A program made the position numbers and the translations under genes. From the NCBI GenBank assembly GCA_030603505.1, contig JAUVXQ010000028.1, positions 1 through 13,121 on the forward strand: 13,121 nucleotides of DNA, in the 5' to 3' direction. The DNA comes from Candidatus Heimdallarchaeota archaeon. Its GTDB lineage: Archaea; Asgardarchaeota; Heimdallarchaeia; Heimdallarchaeales; Heimdallarchaeaceae. Within the stretch, counting starts at the first letter, position 1; each line of letters opens with the position of its first letter. The notes under the pieces are model-generated. The model saw nothing but the letters and a program-made list of their open reading frames with translations. It was not told where the DNA came from and did no database searches. Positions 6,491 to 13,121 of the stretch are shown piece by piece.

Positions 6491-7117
6491 TTATTTTTTA
6501 ATTTTTTCTAGAATAATTTTGAGAATGTCTTTATGCACATCTTCTTTTTCTCTTGAAACATTTATGAGAAAGAATAAGTCAGGAAATTCATCAACAAGTT
6601 TTAAGTAGATATTTCTCACTCGTTGAAGACTTTCATGCTTTTCAAAAGTATTGGTTCCTTGTGTTCTCTCATTAGATATCCTTTCTACAGCCTCATCGAC
6701 ACTTAAATCGAGTAAAATAACGATTTTTGGTTCAATGGCGATTTTCATATTTTCATTGAGAATATATTTCCAATTTAACCCTCTAGAACCTTGATAAGCT
6801 ACAGATGAGAAATAATAACGATCTGTAACAATTATCTTACCTTGATGAAGTAATGGAATAACTTCCTCCTTCAAATGTAGTTTTCTATCCTCTAGGAACA
6901 GTTTAAATTCCTCTTCAGCCGATAAACGTGTTGGAGCAAAAAAACTTTCACGCAGTTTTTTTCCTTGTTTTGACCACTTTGTAGGTTCAGTTGTATATTC
7001 CGCATCATAACTTAACGAACAAAGACGTTCTACAAGTAACTTTGAATGAGTAGTTTTCCCAGAGCCATCTATTCCTTCCAAACAGATAAGAAAACCAGTG
7101 GAGGGAGAATTAGACAT
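6491..7117 (-). CDS. tmk: thymidylate kinase (dTMP kinase)
   Basis: Phosphorylates dTMP to dTDP with ATP in DNA precursor synthesis. From the chosen start it has 208 residues, a normal length. The P-loop GIDGSGKT is at residues 15-22, TTEPT near 42-46, the DRY motif in VTDRYYFSSVAYQG at 99-101, and an Arg-containing LID-like stretch (ISNERTQGTN) in the C-terminal half. The frame stays open upstream to an ATG at 7192, but the extra 25 residues are hydrophobic and unlike the family, whose members begin a few residues before the P-loop strand. The ATG at 7117 has no SD, but a TATA-like run is centred about 25 bases upstream, which suits a leaderless transcript. It is convergent with ecfT and divergent from the tldE-like gene. 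Confidence 0.92.
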   Translation of the reverse strand: MSNSPSTGFLICLEGIDGSGKTTHSKLLVERLCSLSYDAEYTTEPTKWSKQGKKLRESFFAPTRLSAEEEFKLFLEDRKLHLKEEVIPLLHQGKIIVTDRYYFSSVAYQGSRGLNWKYILNENMKIAIEPKIVILLDLSVDEAVERISNERTQGTNTFEKHESLQRVRNIYLKLVDEFPDLFFLINVSREKEDVHKDILKIILEKIKK

Positions 7118-7136
7118 GGTGTCAAGTGTAAGCTCG

Positions 7137-7148
7137 ATAAATAAAATA
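7137..7148 (-). promoter_or_regulatory. candidate TATA box for tmk
   Basis: On the minus strand TATTTTATTTAT is centred about 25 bases before the ATG at 7117. That is the usual TATA-to-start distance for leaderless archaeal transcripts, and it supports the shorter tmk start. The AT-rich background makes chance matches common. Confidence 0.35.
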
Positions 7149-7202
7149 CTTTTGGTCAACAACTTCTCACGAACAATAAAATATAAAATCATCCCTTTTT
7201 GG

Positions 7203-7216
7203 GAAAGCTTTAAATT
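7203..7216 (+). promoter_or_regulatory. candidate BRE/TATA for the tldE-like operon
   Basis: GAAAGCTTTAAATT resembles a purine-rich BRE followed by a TATA box. Initiation would fall near 7238-7242, about 25 bases before the GTG at 7265. Tmk lies on the other side, so 7118-7264 is a divergent promoter region. Confidence 0.4.
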
Positions 7217-7264
7217 CCTACTTTTCCCGTTTGATTTAACCTAGAGGCCATATTTCTGTTTGAT

Positions 7265-8638
7265 GTGAGTGGTACTATGTTTTCGCAAAACTTTGATGAA
7301 TTAATAGATTATGCAATTAAAAAGTTTAAAATTAACTTTTTTGATTCTTTTGAAATTAGCTGTGTAGACAGATTGCACGCATTAACACGGTTTACAAAAT
7401 CAACTATACACCAAAATGTTTCAGATCATACAAACCACTTTTTATTTAGAGTTTCAAAGGGTAAACGAATATGTTCAACATCTCTTACTTCTCTAACTCC
7501 CAAATCCATAGATGATACGATTTCAGAGCTGAAAAACATGGTTTCACATGTACCTGAAATACCATTCTTTGAAGGTTTCATGGAACCTCCAACAGCTACT
7601 GTTCCTTCTGTTCAAGTAACAGATTCATTGTTAGATGAATACCAACGAGCTGATATAGTAGAAGAAGCAGTAAATGCAGCTGAAGAAGTTGATACCAATG
7701 TAAAACTCGCTGGTTCAGTATTTATTACGGATTTACGTTTTTGTATAATTAATTCAAATGATATTGATTTTTCCCATCATTTGACTTATAATGGTTTAAT
7801 AGTCAACTCACTCACAGAACGTGAAAATAAGGGTTATGCTAAAGAAGAACAATACGTTAGAGATCCATCAGAACTCAATCCATCCGATATTGCAAGAAAA
7901 GCAACAGAATTATCAGTTAATACTTGTTTTGCTAGAAGTTATGATCAAGGTGAGTATGAAGTAATTCTCTCTCCTTCTGCAACAGGAACATTATTACGAT
8001 TTCTTTCTTTTGGTTTCAATGGTACGAGTTATCATGAATCGCAGAGTTTCATTTCTGATGAAATTGGAAGCCAATTGTTTGATACTAAATTGACATTGGT
8101 TGATGACCCACTTAATGAAGAAACAATACTATCCTCACCTATTGATGGTGAAGGAGCCCTAAAAAAGCAACTTTACTTAATAGAAAATGGAATACCTAAA
8201 ACTATCCTCTACGACAGTTTTTTAGCATCAAAATATCTTGGAGACAAATCTAAAACTACTGCCCATAAAGTAATTCCTTATTCAGACTATATTTTTGGAG
8301 GAGCTATACCACTGAATCTTGTACTTCAACCAGGCAACTCAAATCCAGAAGAAATGTTTGAAGAAACTAAAAAAGGATTTTTCATAAATAGATTGCATTA
8401 TACAAATTTTGTTAACAGGCGCCTAGGAGCTATTACTGGTCTCACAAGAGATGGTTTGCAATATATTGAAAATGGAGAAATAGTATCCGCTGCTAAGAAT
8501 TTCAGATTCACAGATAGTCTTCCAAGAATTCTAAAAAACGTTTCACTAATAGGAAAGAAACTTCACACAAGTACGACAATAAAATGCCCAGCAATTAAAC
8601 TCTCATCATTCAAATTCACTGGAAAAAGCAAGCACTAG
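7265..8638 (+). CDS. TldE/PmbA-like subunit of the TldD/TldE metalloprotease
   Basis: 457 residues of the TldD/PmbA family. In the TldD-TldE heterodimer TldD carries the HExxxH zinc site and TldE is the partner without one. This protein has no HExxxH; the matching region reads NGTSYHESQSFIS (about 252-264), as in TldE-type members. Other family blocks are clear: YEVILSPSATGTLLRFLS (231-248), LTLVDDP, ILYDSFLASK (314-323), PLNLVLQPG, TGLTRDGLQYIENGEIV (391-407) and KNFRFTDSLPRIL near the end. GTG at 7265 has no good SD. ATG at 7277, preceded by GTGAGTGGT, is an equally possible start and would remove four residues. The PLP enzyme downstream is in the same direction after a short gap. The C-terminal end of a TldD lies at 12849-13121 on the opposite strand, so both partners are near each other but not in one operon. 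Cellular substrate unknown. Confidence 0.88.
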   Translation: MSGTMFSQNFDELIDYAIKKFKINFFDSFEISCVDRLHALTRFTKSTIHQNVSDHTNHFLFRVSKGKRICSTSLTSLTPKSIDDTISELKNMVSHVPEIPFFEGFMEPPTATVPSVQVTDSLLDEYQRADIVEEAVNAAEEVDTNVKLAGSVFITDLRFCIINSNDIDFSHHLTYNGLIVNSLTERENKGYAKEEQYVRDPSELNPSDIARKATELSVNTCFARSYDQGEYEVILSPSATGTLLRFLSFGFNGTSYHESQSFISDEIGSQLFDTKLTLVDDPLNEETILSSPIDGEGALKKQLYLIENGIPKTILYDSFLASKYLGDKSKTTAHKVIPYSDYIFGGAIPLNLVLQPGNSNPEEMFEETKKGFFINRLHYTNFVNRRLGAITGLTRDGLQYIENGEIVSAAKNFRFTDSLPRILKNVSLIGKKLHTSTTIKCPAIKLSSFKFTGKSKH

Positions 8639-8671
8639 CCAAGTAAGTTGTTACTAACGCAGAATGCTAAC

Positions 8672-9664
8672 ATGGTTGTCAAAATGTTTAAGGAAGTAGA
8701 ATTAACTTACCAAAGAATACAAAAAGTTGTTAATCACACTCCTGTGATGACTTCAACTATATTAAATAAAAAAGTAAACTCAGAATGTTTCATAAAATGC
8801 GAAAATTTTCAAAAAACAGGTTCATTTAAATTCCGTGGGGCGCTAAATACATTATCACTTTTGTCTCCCGAAAACAAAAAAAAGGGTGTTATCACTCATT
8901 CTTCGGGAAATCATGCTCAAGCTCTAGCATTAGCTGCAAAACTAATTGGAGTGAAAGCTGTTATTGTTATGCCAAAAAACGCTCCAAAAGTGAAAGTCAA
9001 AGCGACAAAAGGGTATGGAGCAGAAATTATTTTTTGTGGAAATAAACCTGGAGATAGAGAAAAAGCTGTTGATCTATTAATTGAACAATACAATTACAAA
9101 CTAATTCATCCTTCAAATGATTTAGAAATTATTTATGGTCAAGGTACTGCAGCTTATGAACTCATAAAAGAAGTAGGAGATTTAGATTACGTTTTCGCTC
9201 CTTGCGGTGGTGGAGGGCTTTTATCAGGAACATCAATTGCATCAAAAGGATTGTGTCCCAATACAAAAGTAATAGGTGTAGAACCAAAGAACGCTGATGA
9301 TGCCTATCGATCTTTTAGAGATGGAAAAATATATCCTTCACTTAATCCTAATACAATAGCTGATGGTTTAAGAACATCTCTCGGTAAAAATACTTTCAGA
9401 ATAATCAGAAAACAAGTTGATGAAATCATTACAGTAACAGAACAAGAAATAGTTAGAGCAATGAAATTTTACTGGACAAGAATGAAACTAATTGTAGAGC
9501 CTTCAGGTGCAGTTTCACTAGCTGGAGTATTATCAAATAAAATTAATCTAACTTCTAAAAGAGTGGGTATAATCATTTCTGGTGGAAATATTGATTTAAC
9601 AGATTTCTTCAATAAAATTATGGAAGAGCTAAATCACGAAGAGAAGAAAATAAGTAGTGGTTAG
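8672..9664 (+). CDS. serine racemase / threonine-serine dehydratase family PLP enzyme
   Basis: Fold-type II PLP enzyme, single catalytic domain of 330 residues without the ACT domain of biosynthetic IlvA. QKTGSFKFRGA gives the Schiff-base lysine (Lys53), SSGNHAQ the substrate carboxylate loop, CGGGGLLSG the phosphate-binding glycine loop (about 178-186), and SGGN the base of the pyridine ring site. VEPKNADDAY carries Glu204, Ala208 and Asp210, which correspond to the divalent-metal ligands of eukaryotic serine racemase. TIADGL and RMKLIVEPSGAV also match that branch closely. Likely reactions are racemisation or deamination of L-serine, or deamination of L-threonine; sequence alone cannot separate them. 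The frame extends to a TTG at 8648, but the other TTG starts in this window have clear SDs and that one does not, so the ATG at 8672 is preferred. It probably shares a transcript with the tldE-like gene 33 bases upstream. Confidence 0.88.
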   Translation: MVVKMFKEVELTYQRIQKVVNHTPVMTSTILNKKVNSECFIKCENFQKTGSFKFRGALNTLSLLSPENKKKGVITHSSGNHAQALALAAKLIGVKAVIVMPKNAPKVKVKATKGYGAEIIFCGNKPGDREKAVDLLIEQYNYKLIHPSNDLEIIYGQGTAAYELIKEVGDLDYVFAPCGGGGLLSGTSIASKGLCPNTKVIGVEPKNADDAYRSFRDGKIYPSLNPNTIADGLRTSLGKNTFRIIRKQVDEIITVTEQEIVRAMKFYWTRMKLIVEPSGAVSLAGVLSNKINLTSKRVGIIISGGNIDLTDFFNKIMEELNHEEKKISSG

Positions 9665-9666
9665 AT

Positions 9667-9681
9667 GTTCATATTTTGAAC
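9667..9681. repeat. 5-bp stem hairpin between convergent genes
   Basis: GTTCA (9667-9671) and TGAAC (9677-9681) pair around TATTT, starting three bases after the stop codon of the serine racemase-like gene. No strong T-tract follows, so a terminator role is possible but weak. The spacer to the convergent MFS gene is 75 bases. Confidence 0.35.
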
Positions 9682-9739
9682 TATGTAACCTTGAAAGTTC
9701 TAGTAGGTTTTGATAAAGCATTTCCACTAAAATGTGATA

Positions 9740-11188
9740 TTAGGATGTAAGTGTTAAGGTCGTAGTTGGTTCAGATGCAAATCGATAGTTCTTTGTAAAA
9801 ATAGCAATAAGGATTGTTGTTACTAATAAAAATGCGCCTGAACCTACCATTGTAGCAATTATTCCAACATTGTCTGCTGTAAACCCTGATAATGAAAGAC
9901 AAATTACACTTAATATCTGAATATACGAGTTGACAGCTCCATAAGCTCGTCCTCTAACTTCATTAGGTACAGATTCAGCAAAAATTGCGTTAATAGACAA
10001 ACTAAACATCCCATTAACTATTCCAAATATTGAATTGAAAACTACAAGTAAAATGAATGATGGGCCAAAAATAAAAATTATATAAAAAGCTGCCATTGCA
10101 AAGGAACCCATGAAAATTGCTCTTCCTCTACCTATTTTTTTTTCGTATTTCCCAAAGGCTAAATTTCCTATTATTGCTCCCGCAGCTCCAAAAGCTCCAA
10201 GTATTCCATATTCTGTTTGAGCAGCTTTTTCAATCAGATTTAGATTGATGAGTGAATCATATCTATTGATTGTTTTTAGTAAAGTTATCATTTTCGCAGA
10301 TAAGGCTTGATAAGCTGGGGTTTGGCCATGTACAATTTCAAAGAGATATGGGAAGAGCAAGGGACCTGCAAAGGCTGTACCTAGAATTAAGAAGCTAAAT
10401 AAGATAATAAGAATTCGAACTGTATTGTGCTTAAACAGATATTTGTACCCTTCTTTCATATCGATAAATACCGTTTTTACTGTAATCTTACCTGCTTTAT
10501 CTCTTGAGGCAGAAGGAATTTTTGTAAAAGAAAGAATTACTGCGGAAATAAAGTAACAACCTGCAATTATCCAAAAAGTATTGGATCCTAATAAGGGATA
10601 GATTGGTGCAGCAATAAGGGGACCAAGAACTGCTAAAGTTTGAAAGACTAGCTGACTTAAACTAATCGCTTTCACATATAAACGTAATCCTGTGATTTCA
10701 GGAATTGCAGCAGAACGTGGAGCAACAAACGAAGCTGATGCTAACCCTATAAAAAAGGAAATGATGACGATGCCAAATATGCTGGTCATAAAAGGCAGCA
10801 AAATAATTGAGACTCCACGAAGGATATCGGAACTAATCATCATAGTCTTACGATTTACACGATCTGCAAAAACTCCAGCAATTGGAGCTATTATGACCCA
10901 AGGAATTGTTTGAGCTGCTAAAACTAGAGTCATCTGTGTTTTTGATCCAGTTATAGAGTAAACATACATTATTATTGCAATTCGAAAAATAGCATCCCCA
11001 AAATTACTGAAAAATTGACCTGAAAGGAGTCTCATAAAATCTTTGTTTTTGAATACATCCCTGTAGCTTGGTTCACTTCCCTCAACAGATGCAGAATCAG
11101 ATTGGTGCTCTTCATGACCATTTGATTCTAACTCGTTATTAGGATGATTCTCAGAATTTGTGGGGTCATTCATAAAATCTACTTTCAC
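9740..11188 (-). CDS. MFS transporter, MefA/EntS-like efflux type
   Basis: Polytopic membrane protein of 482 residues with about 12 predicted membrane helices, likely a proton-driven exporter. The first helix begins near residue 55. Motif A, GVFADRVNRK (105-114), lies in the loop after helix 2. VPNEVRGRAYGAVNS (about 408-421) in the C-terminal half is typical of the MFS_3 branch that includes macrolide and enterobactin exporters. Two features are less usual: a hydrophilic N-terminal tail of about 40 residues rich in Asn, Glu, Ser and His, and a roughly 40-residue insert in the second half (about 286-326) with no membrane helix. The start is GTG at 11188 or ATG at 11173; neither has a clear SD. 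It runs in the same direction as the larger PLP enzyme, 78 bases away, a gap containing an 8-bp inverted repeat. The substrate cannot be read from sequence; drug resistance should not be assumed. Confidence 0.87.
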   Translation of the reverse strand: MKVDFMNDPTNSENHPNNELESNGHEEHQSDSASVEGSEPSYRDVFKNKDFMRLLSGQFFSNFGDAIFRIAIIMYVYSITGSKTQMTLVLAAQTIPWVIIAPIAGVFADRVNRKTMMISSDILRGVSIILLPFMTSIFGIVIISFFIGLASASFVAPRSAAIPEITGLRLYVKAISLSQLVFQTLAVLGPLIAAPIYPLLGSNTFWIIAGCYFISAVILSFTKIPSASRDKAGKITVKTVFIDMKEGYKYLFKHNTVRILIILFSFLILGTAFAGPLLFPYLFEIVHGQTPAYQALSAKMITLLKTINRYDSLINLNLIEKAAQTEYGILGAFGAAGAIIGNLAFGKYEKKIGRGRAIFMGSFAMAAFYIIFIFGPSFILLVVFNSIFGIVNGMFSLSINAIFAESVPNEVRGRAYGAVNSYIQILSVICLSLSGFTADNVGIIATMVGSGAFLLVTTILIAIFTKNYRFASEPTTTLTLTS

Positions 11189-11221
11189 AATTTCTTTTTA
11201 ACGAAGAAGATTTTCGTGTAA

Positions 11222-11255
11222 TAATAACTTTTTCTTTTCCCATATTTAGTTATTA
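11222..11255. promoter_or_regulatory. perfect 8-bp inverted repeat upstream of the MFS gene
   Basis: TAATAACT (11222-11229) and AGTTATTA (11248-11255) are exact reverse complements with an 18-base spacer. The repeat sits in the 78-base gap between the PLP enzyme stop and the MFS start. It could be an operator for a dimeric regulator, or a hairpin between the two coding regions. On the minus strand the spacer contains AAATATGGG, a weak TATA-like element. Confidence 0.4.
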
Positions 11256-11266
11256 ACTGCTTGTTA

Positions 11267-12727
11267 TCATTTCAAGAGTCCTGTTTTCTCATTGAATTCA
11301 ACGATTAACTCATCTATATCTTTACTCAACAGTGGAATAGTTCTCCAGTAATCATCGTCATACCATTGATTGTTAAGTTCTTCCAGTTCTCGATTTTGTT
11401 GCTCAATCCAAGTAAAATACTTCAGATTATGAATTCTTTTTTTCTCCATGTAATCTAATTCTAGCATATTATCAATTTTTTGTCCTTGTAAATGAGCATA
11501 AAAGTCACGTATAGAGTCTTCTCGAGTATATGGACCAATTTTTTGATTCAATTCTTGTAACCTTGATTGATACAATTCCATTGAATCTGTATAAATAGTC
11601 ACTATTACATCATTTTTTGTTAATTCAAAGTATTTTGCGAATTTAATAGACATAAGCATATTTGCAATGCTAGAGATGCCTAGGAGTGGAAGCTTTTTTA
11701 TTACTTCCTCAGTTATTCCCATTTCTTTAAGATATTTTTGACCTTCTTTTTCATTAAATAAACGCATTATTTTCACTGTATCAACATCATCAATTGCAAT
11801 TACCATATCTGTATTTTTGATGTTGTGAATCCAAGGTATATGCTTGTCTCCTATTCCTTCAATTTTATGTGCACCATATCCAGTCAATAACATGGTAGGA
11901 CATTGTAAGGCTTCTCCTGCAACAATTTTCATACTAGGGTATACTTGTTTAAGATAATCACCACACCCAAGTGTTCCAGCTGATCCTGAGGTTAATGTTA
12001 GACCTCTAAACTTGTTGTTACCTAGCTCTTTATCTAAAACTTCTTCGATAGCAGGCCCAGAAACTTGATGATGCCACAAATAGTTACCAAATTCTTCGAA
12101 TTGATTAAAAACGAAGAGGTTTTCACGAGTTCTTTTTAATTCCCAAACTTTGTCAAAAATCTCTTTCACATTGCTTTCGCTTCCAGGTGTTTTTATTATC
12201 TCCCCTGCCACTGATTGCAACCACTTAAACCGCTCTGAAGACATTTCTTCAGGTAAAATAGCTATTGATTCACATGCAAGTAAAGTTGAATCGTAAGCTC
12301 CCCCTCGACAATAGTTTCCGGTACTAGGCCAGACAGCTTTGTGAATAACAGGATTAAATTGTCCAGTGACTAAACGAGGAACTAGACAACCAAAAGTCGC
12401 GCCAACCTTATGAGAACCAGTTGGAAAATATTTGCCAACCAAACCAATAATACGTGCTTCCACCCCCGTTAACTCAGGAGGTAATTCAATATAGTTAACA
12501 TTGTTGAAACCACCACCTTCAGAAATAGGTTCATTCTTCCAGTTTATCCTAAAGAGATTTCTGGGGTGTATATCCCAAAGACCAATAGATTCTAGTTCTT
12601 CTTTAATTTGGGAAGATATTAATGTTGGATCTTTTTGCTGTGCAAAAGTGGGTATGATAATATTTCTCTCACGAGCGCGTTGGATAGCGCTTTCCAATCC
12701 CTTCTCATTTATTGTTAAATCAATCAT
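11267..12727 (-). CDS. fold-type II PLP-dependent enzyme of unassigned reaction (threonine synthase/cysteine synthase superfamily)
   Basis: 486 residues, larger than cysteine synthase or serine racemase. TGSHKVGA gives the Schiff-base lysine (Lys107). PSTGNYCRGGAY (134-145) occupies the substrate loop position and contains Cys140, uncommon at this place. TSGSAGTLGCGDYLK (246-260) is the phosphate-binding loop, and GIGDKHIPWIHN (291-302) is a second conserved block. An N-terminal segment of about 90 residues precedes the core, and a C-terminal extension (about 390-486) is charged with many aromatic residues, ending in a helix-like tail. I recognise a family of PLP lyase/thiolase-like proteins of this length in archaea and anaerobic bacteria, but no proven reaction I could assign. 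The ATG at 12727 has no strong SD. The MFS gene lies downstream and tldD upstream, both on this strand. Confidence 0.8.
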   Translation of the reverse strand: MIDLTINEKGLESAIQRARERNIIIPTFAQQKDPTLISSQIKEELESIGLWDIHPRNLFRINWKNEPISEGGGFNNVNYIELPPELTGVEARIIGLVGKYFPTGSHKVGATFGCLVPRLVTGQFNPVIHKAVWPSTGNYCRGGAYDSTLLACESIAILPEEMSSERFKWLQSVAGEIIKTPGSESNVKEIFDKVWELKRTRENLFVFNQFEEFGNYLWHHQVSGPAIEEVLDKELGNNKFRGLTLTSGSAGTLGCGDYLKQVYPSMKIVAGEALQCPTMLLTGYGAHKIEGIGDKHIPWIHNIKNTDMVIAIDDVDTVKIMRLFNEKEGQKYLKEMGITEEVIKKLPLLGISSIANMLMSIKFAKYFELTKNDVIVTIYTDSMELYQSRLQELNQKIGPYTREDSIRDFYAHLQGQKIDNMLELDYMEKKRIHNLKYFTWIEQQNRELEELNNQWYDDDYWRTIPLLSKDIDELIVEFNEKTGLLK

Positions 12728-12731
12728 TAAT

Positions 12732-12751
12732 AAACTTCAGCAACTAAGTTT
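12732..12751. repeat. 6-bp inverted repeat just upstream of the large PLP enzyme start
   Basis: AAACTT (12732-12737) and AAGTTT (12746-12751) are reverse complements around 8 bases. The repeat begins four bases before the ATG on the minus strand, where an SD would be expected. It might fold in the mRNA leader or bind a regulator. Confidence 0.3.
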
Positions 12752-12790
12752 CTTTAATTTTGTGTACTAACAGAGAATGAGCATTGTGGA

Positions 12791-12807
12791 TATTATTTAA
12801 AAATAAA
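12791..12807 (-). promoter_or_regulatory. candidate TATA region for the large PLP enzyme
   Basis: On the minus strand TTTATTTTTAAATAATA lies about 65-80 bases before the ATG at 12727 and about 40 bases after the tldD stop. It suggests the PLP gene can be transcribed independently of tldD, with a leader of roughly 40 nt. Confidence 0.3.
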
Positions 12808-12848
12808 CCAAGAACGCTAAAAATCAGATTTATAGAAGACGGGGAAAA

Positions 12849-13121
12849 TTAATCCAATATTCCAACACGAACATTCTCAAATCTAGTGGGAGCTATTCCA
12901 TGCCCTACATAAGCTGCTTGTCCTGGTTCTCCCTTTCCACAATTTGGTGTACCAAATACTCTCCACTCTTTTTCTTTACATATCCCACTCACACTTCCCC
13001 AAAATTCAGGTGTTATTCCTGTGTAAGTTGCATTCTTTACCATTTCTGTCATTTCACCATTTTTTATTTTGTAGCAAATCTCACTACCAAATTGGAAATT
13101 CATTCTTATATCATCAATACT
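12849..13121 (-). CDS. tldD: TldD metalloprotease subunit, C-terminal end (runs off the right edge)
   Basis: The last 90 codons of a TldD-type protein; the frame is open to the window edge, so the ATG at 13101-13103 is an internal methionine, not the start. Family features seen are MVKNATYTGI (the domain-closing strand), the Cys-containing PNCGKGEPGQAAYVGHGIAP, which matches the CGKxGQ...VG.G.P end of TldD, and FENVRVGI at the tail. The HExxxH zinc motif would lie outside the window. TldD pairs with TldE to cleave unfolded or leader peptides, and a TldE-like gene lies at 7265-8638 on the other strand. The large PLP enzyme follows 121 bases downstream in the same direction. Confidence 0.85.
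   Translation of the reverse strand, partial: SIDDIRMNFQFGSEICYKIKNGEMTEMVKNATYTGITPEFWGSVSGICKEKEWRVFGTPNCGKGEPGQAAYVGHGIAPTRFENVRVGILD

Noticed and set aside
7118..7192. 25-residue N-terminal extension of thymidylate kinase
   Set aside because: The extension is hydrophobic and unlike the family, and the SD-like AAAGGG touches the ATG at 7192 directly, leaving no spacing.
9740..11188. MFS protein as the missing ECF S component or as a proven drug pump
   Set aside because: It has MFS motif A and about 12 helices, unlike small S proteins; MefA-like similarity does not define a drug substrate.
12501..12770. Plus-strand frame opposite the large PLP enzyme N-terminus
   Set aside because: It is a shadow of the coding strand with no family features and lacks an RBS.

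Overview
The window looks like chromosomal DNA from an Asgard archaeon. The main evidence is a 378-residue actin at 1119-2255. It is collinear with eukaryotic actin over its whole length and shares long stretches with it, far more than the divergent crenactins do. Archaeal character is also shown by prefoldin beta with DUF3194, GAGG/GGTGA-type Shine-Dalgarno sites, several TTG/GTG starts, TATA-like boxes and T-rich ends after genes. The DNA is AT-rich with compact intergenic spaces. I cannot name the Asgard lineage from the sequence.

Layout. (1) 1-863: 3' part of an IS200/IS605-type tnpB, cut by the left edge, followed by a non-coding, hairpin-rich stretch to about 1026. (2) 1119-2255: actin, with its own SD-led TTG start and a T-rich tail. 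(3) 2531-6480, all on +: prefoldin beta, a DUF3194 protein, an NrnA-like DHH phosphoesterase, then a fused double-ATPase and a transmembrane T subunit of an ECF-type importer. The genes from DUF3194 to ecfT overlap or are only 3-11 nt apart and probably form one operon. (4) 6491-7117 (-): thymidylate kinase, convergent with ecfT. (5) 7265-9664 (+): a TldE/PmbA-like protein followed by a serine racemase/threonine dehydratase-type PLP enzyme. (6) 9740-13121 (-): reading leftward from the right edge, the C-terminus of TldD, a second and larger fold-type II PLP enzyme with no assigned reaction, and an MFS transporter.

How the parts may work together. Actin followed by a prefoldin subunit is notable because prefoldin hands nascent actin to the CCT chaperonin in eukaryotes. 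However, prefoldin beta-DUF3194-DHH is a common archaeal gene order, and a terminator-like tract lies between actin and prefoldin. The ECF pair lacks a visible substrate-binding S component, so its cargo is unknown. The right third holds both halves of the TldD/TldE protease pair on opposite strands, enclosing two PLP enzymes and an efflux-type MFS protein. This may be a peptide or amino-acid processing neighbourhood, or simply a housekeeping mixture. I saw no rRNA, tRNA, CRISPR array or clear riboswitch.
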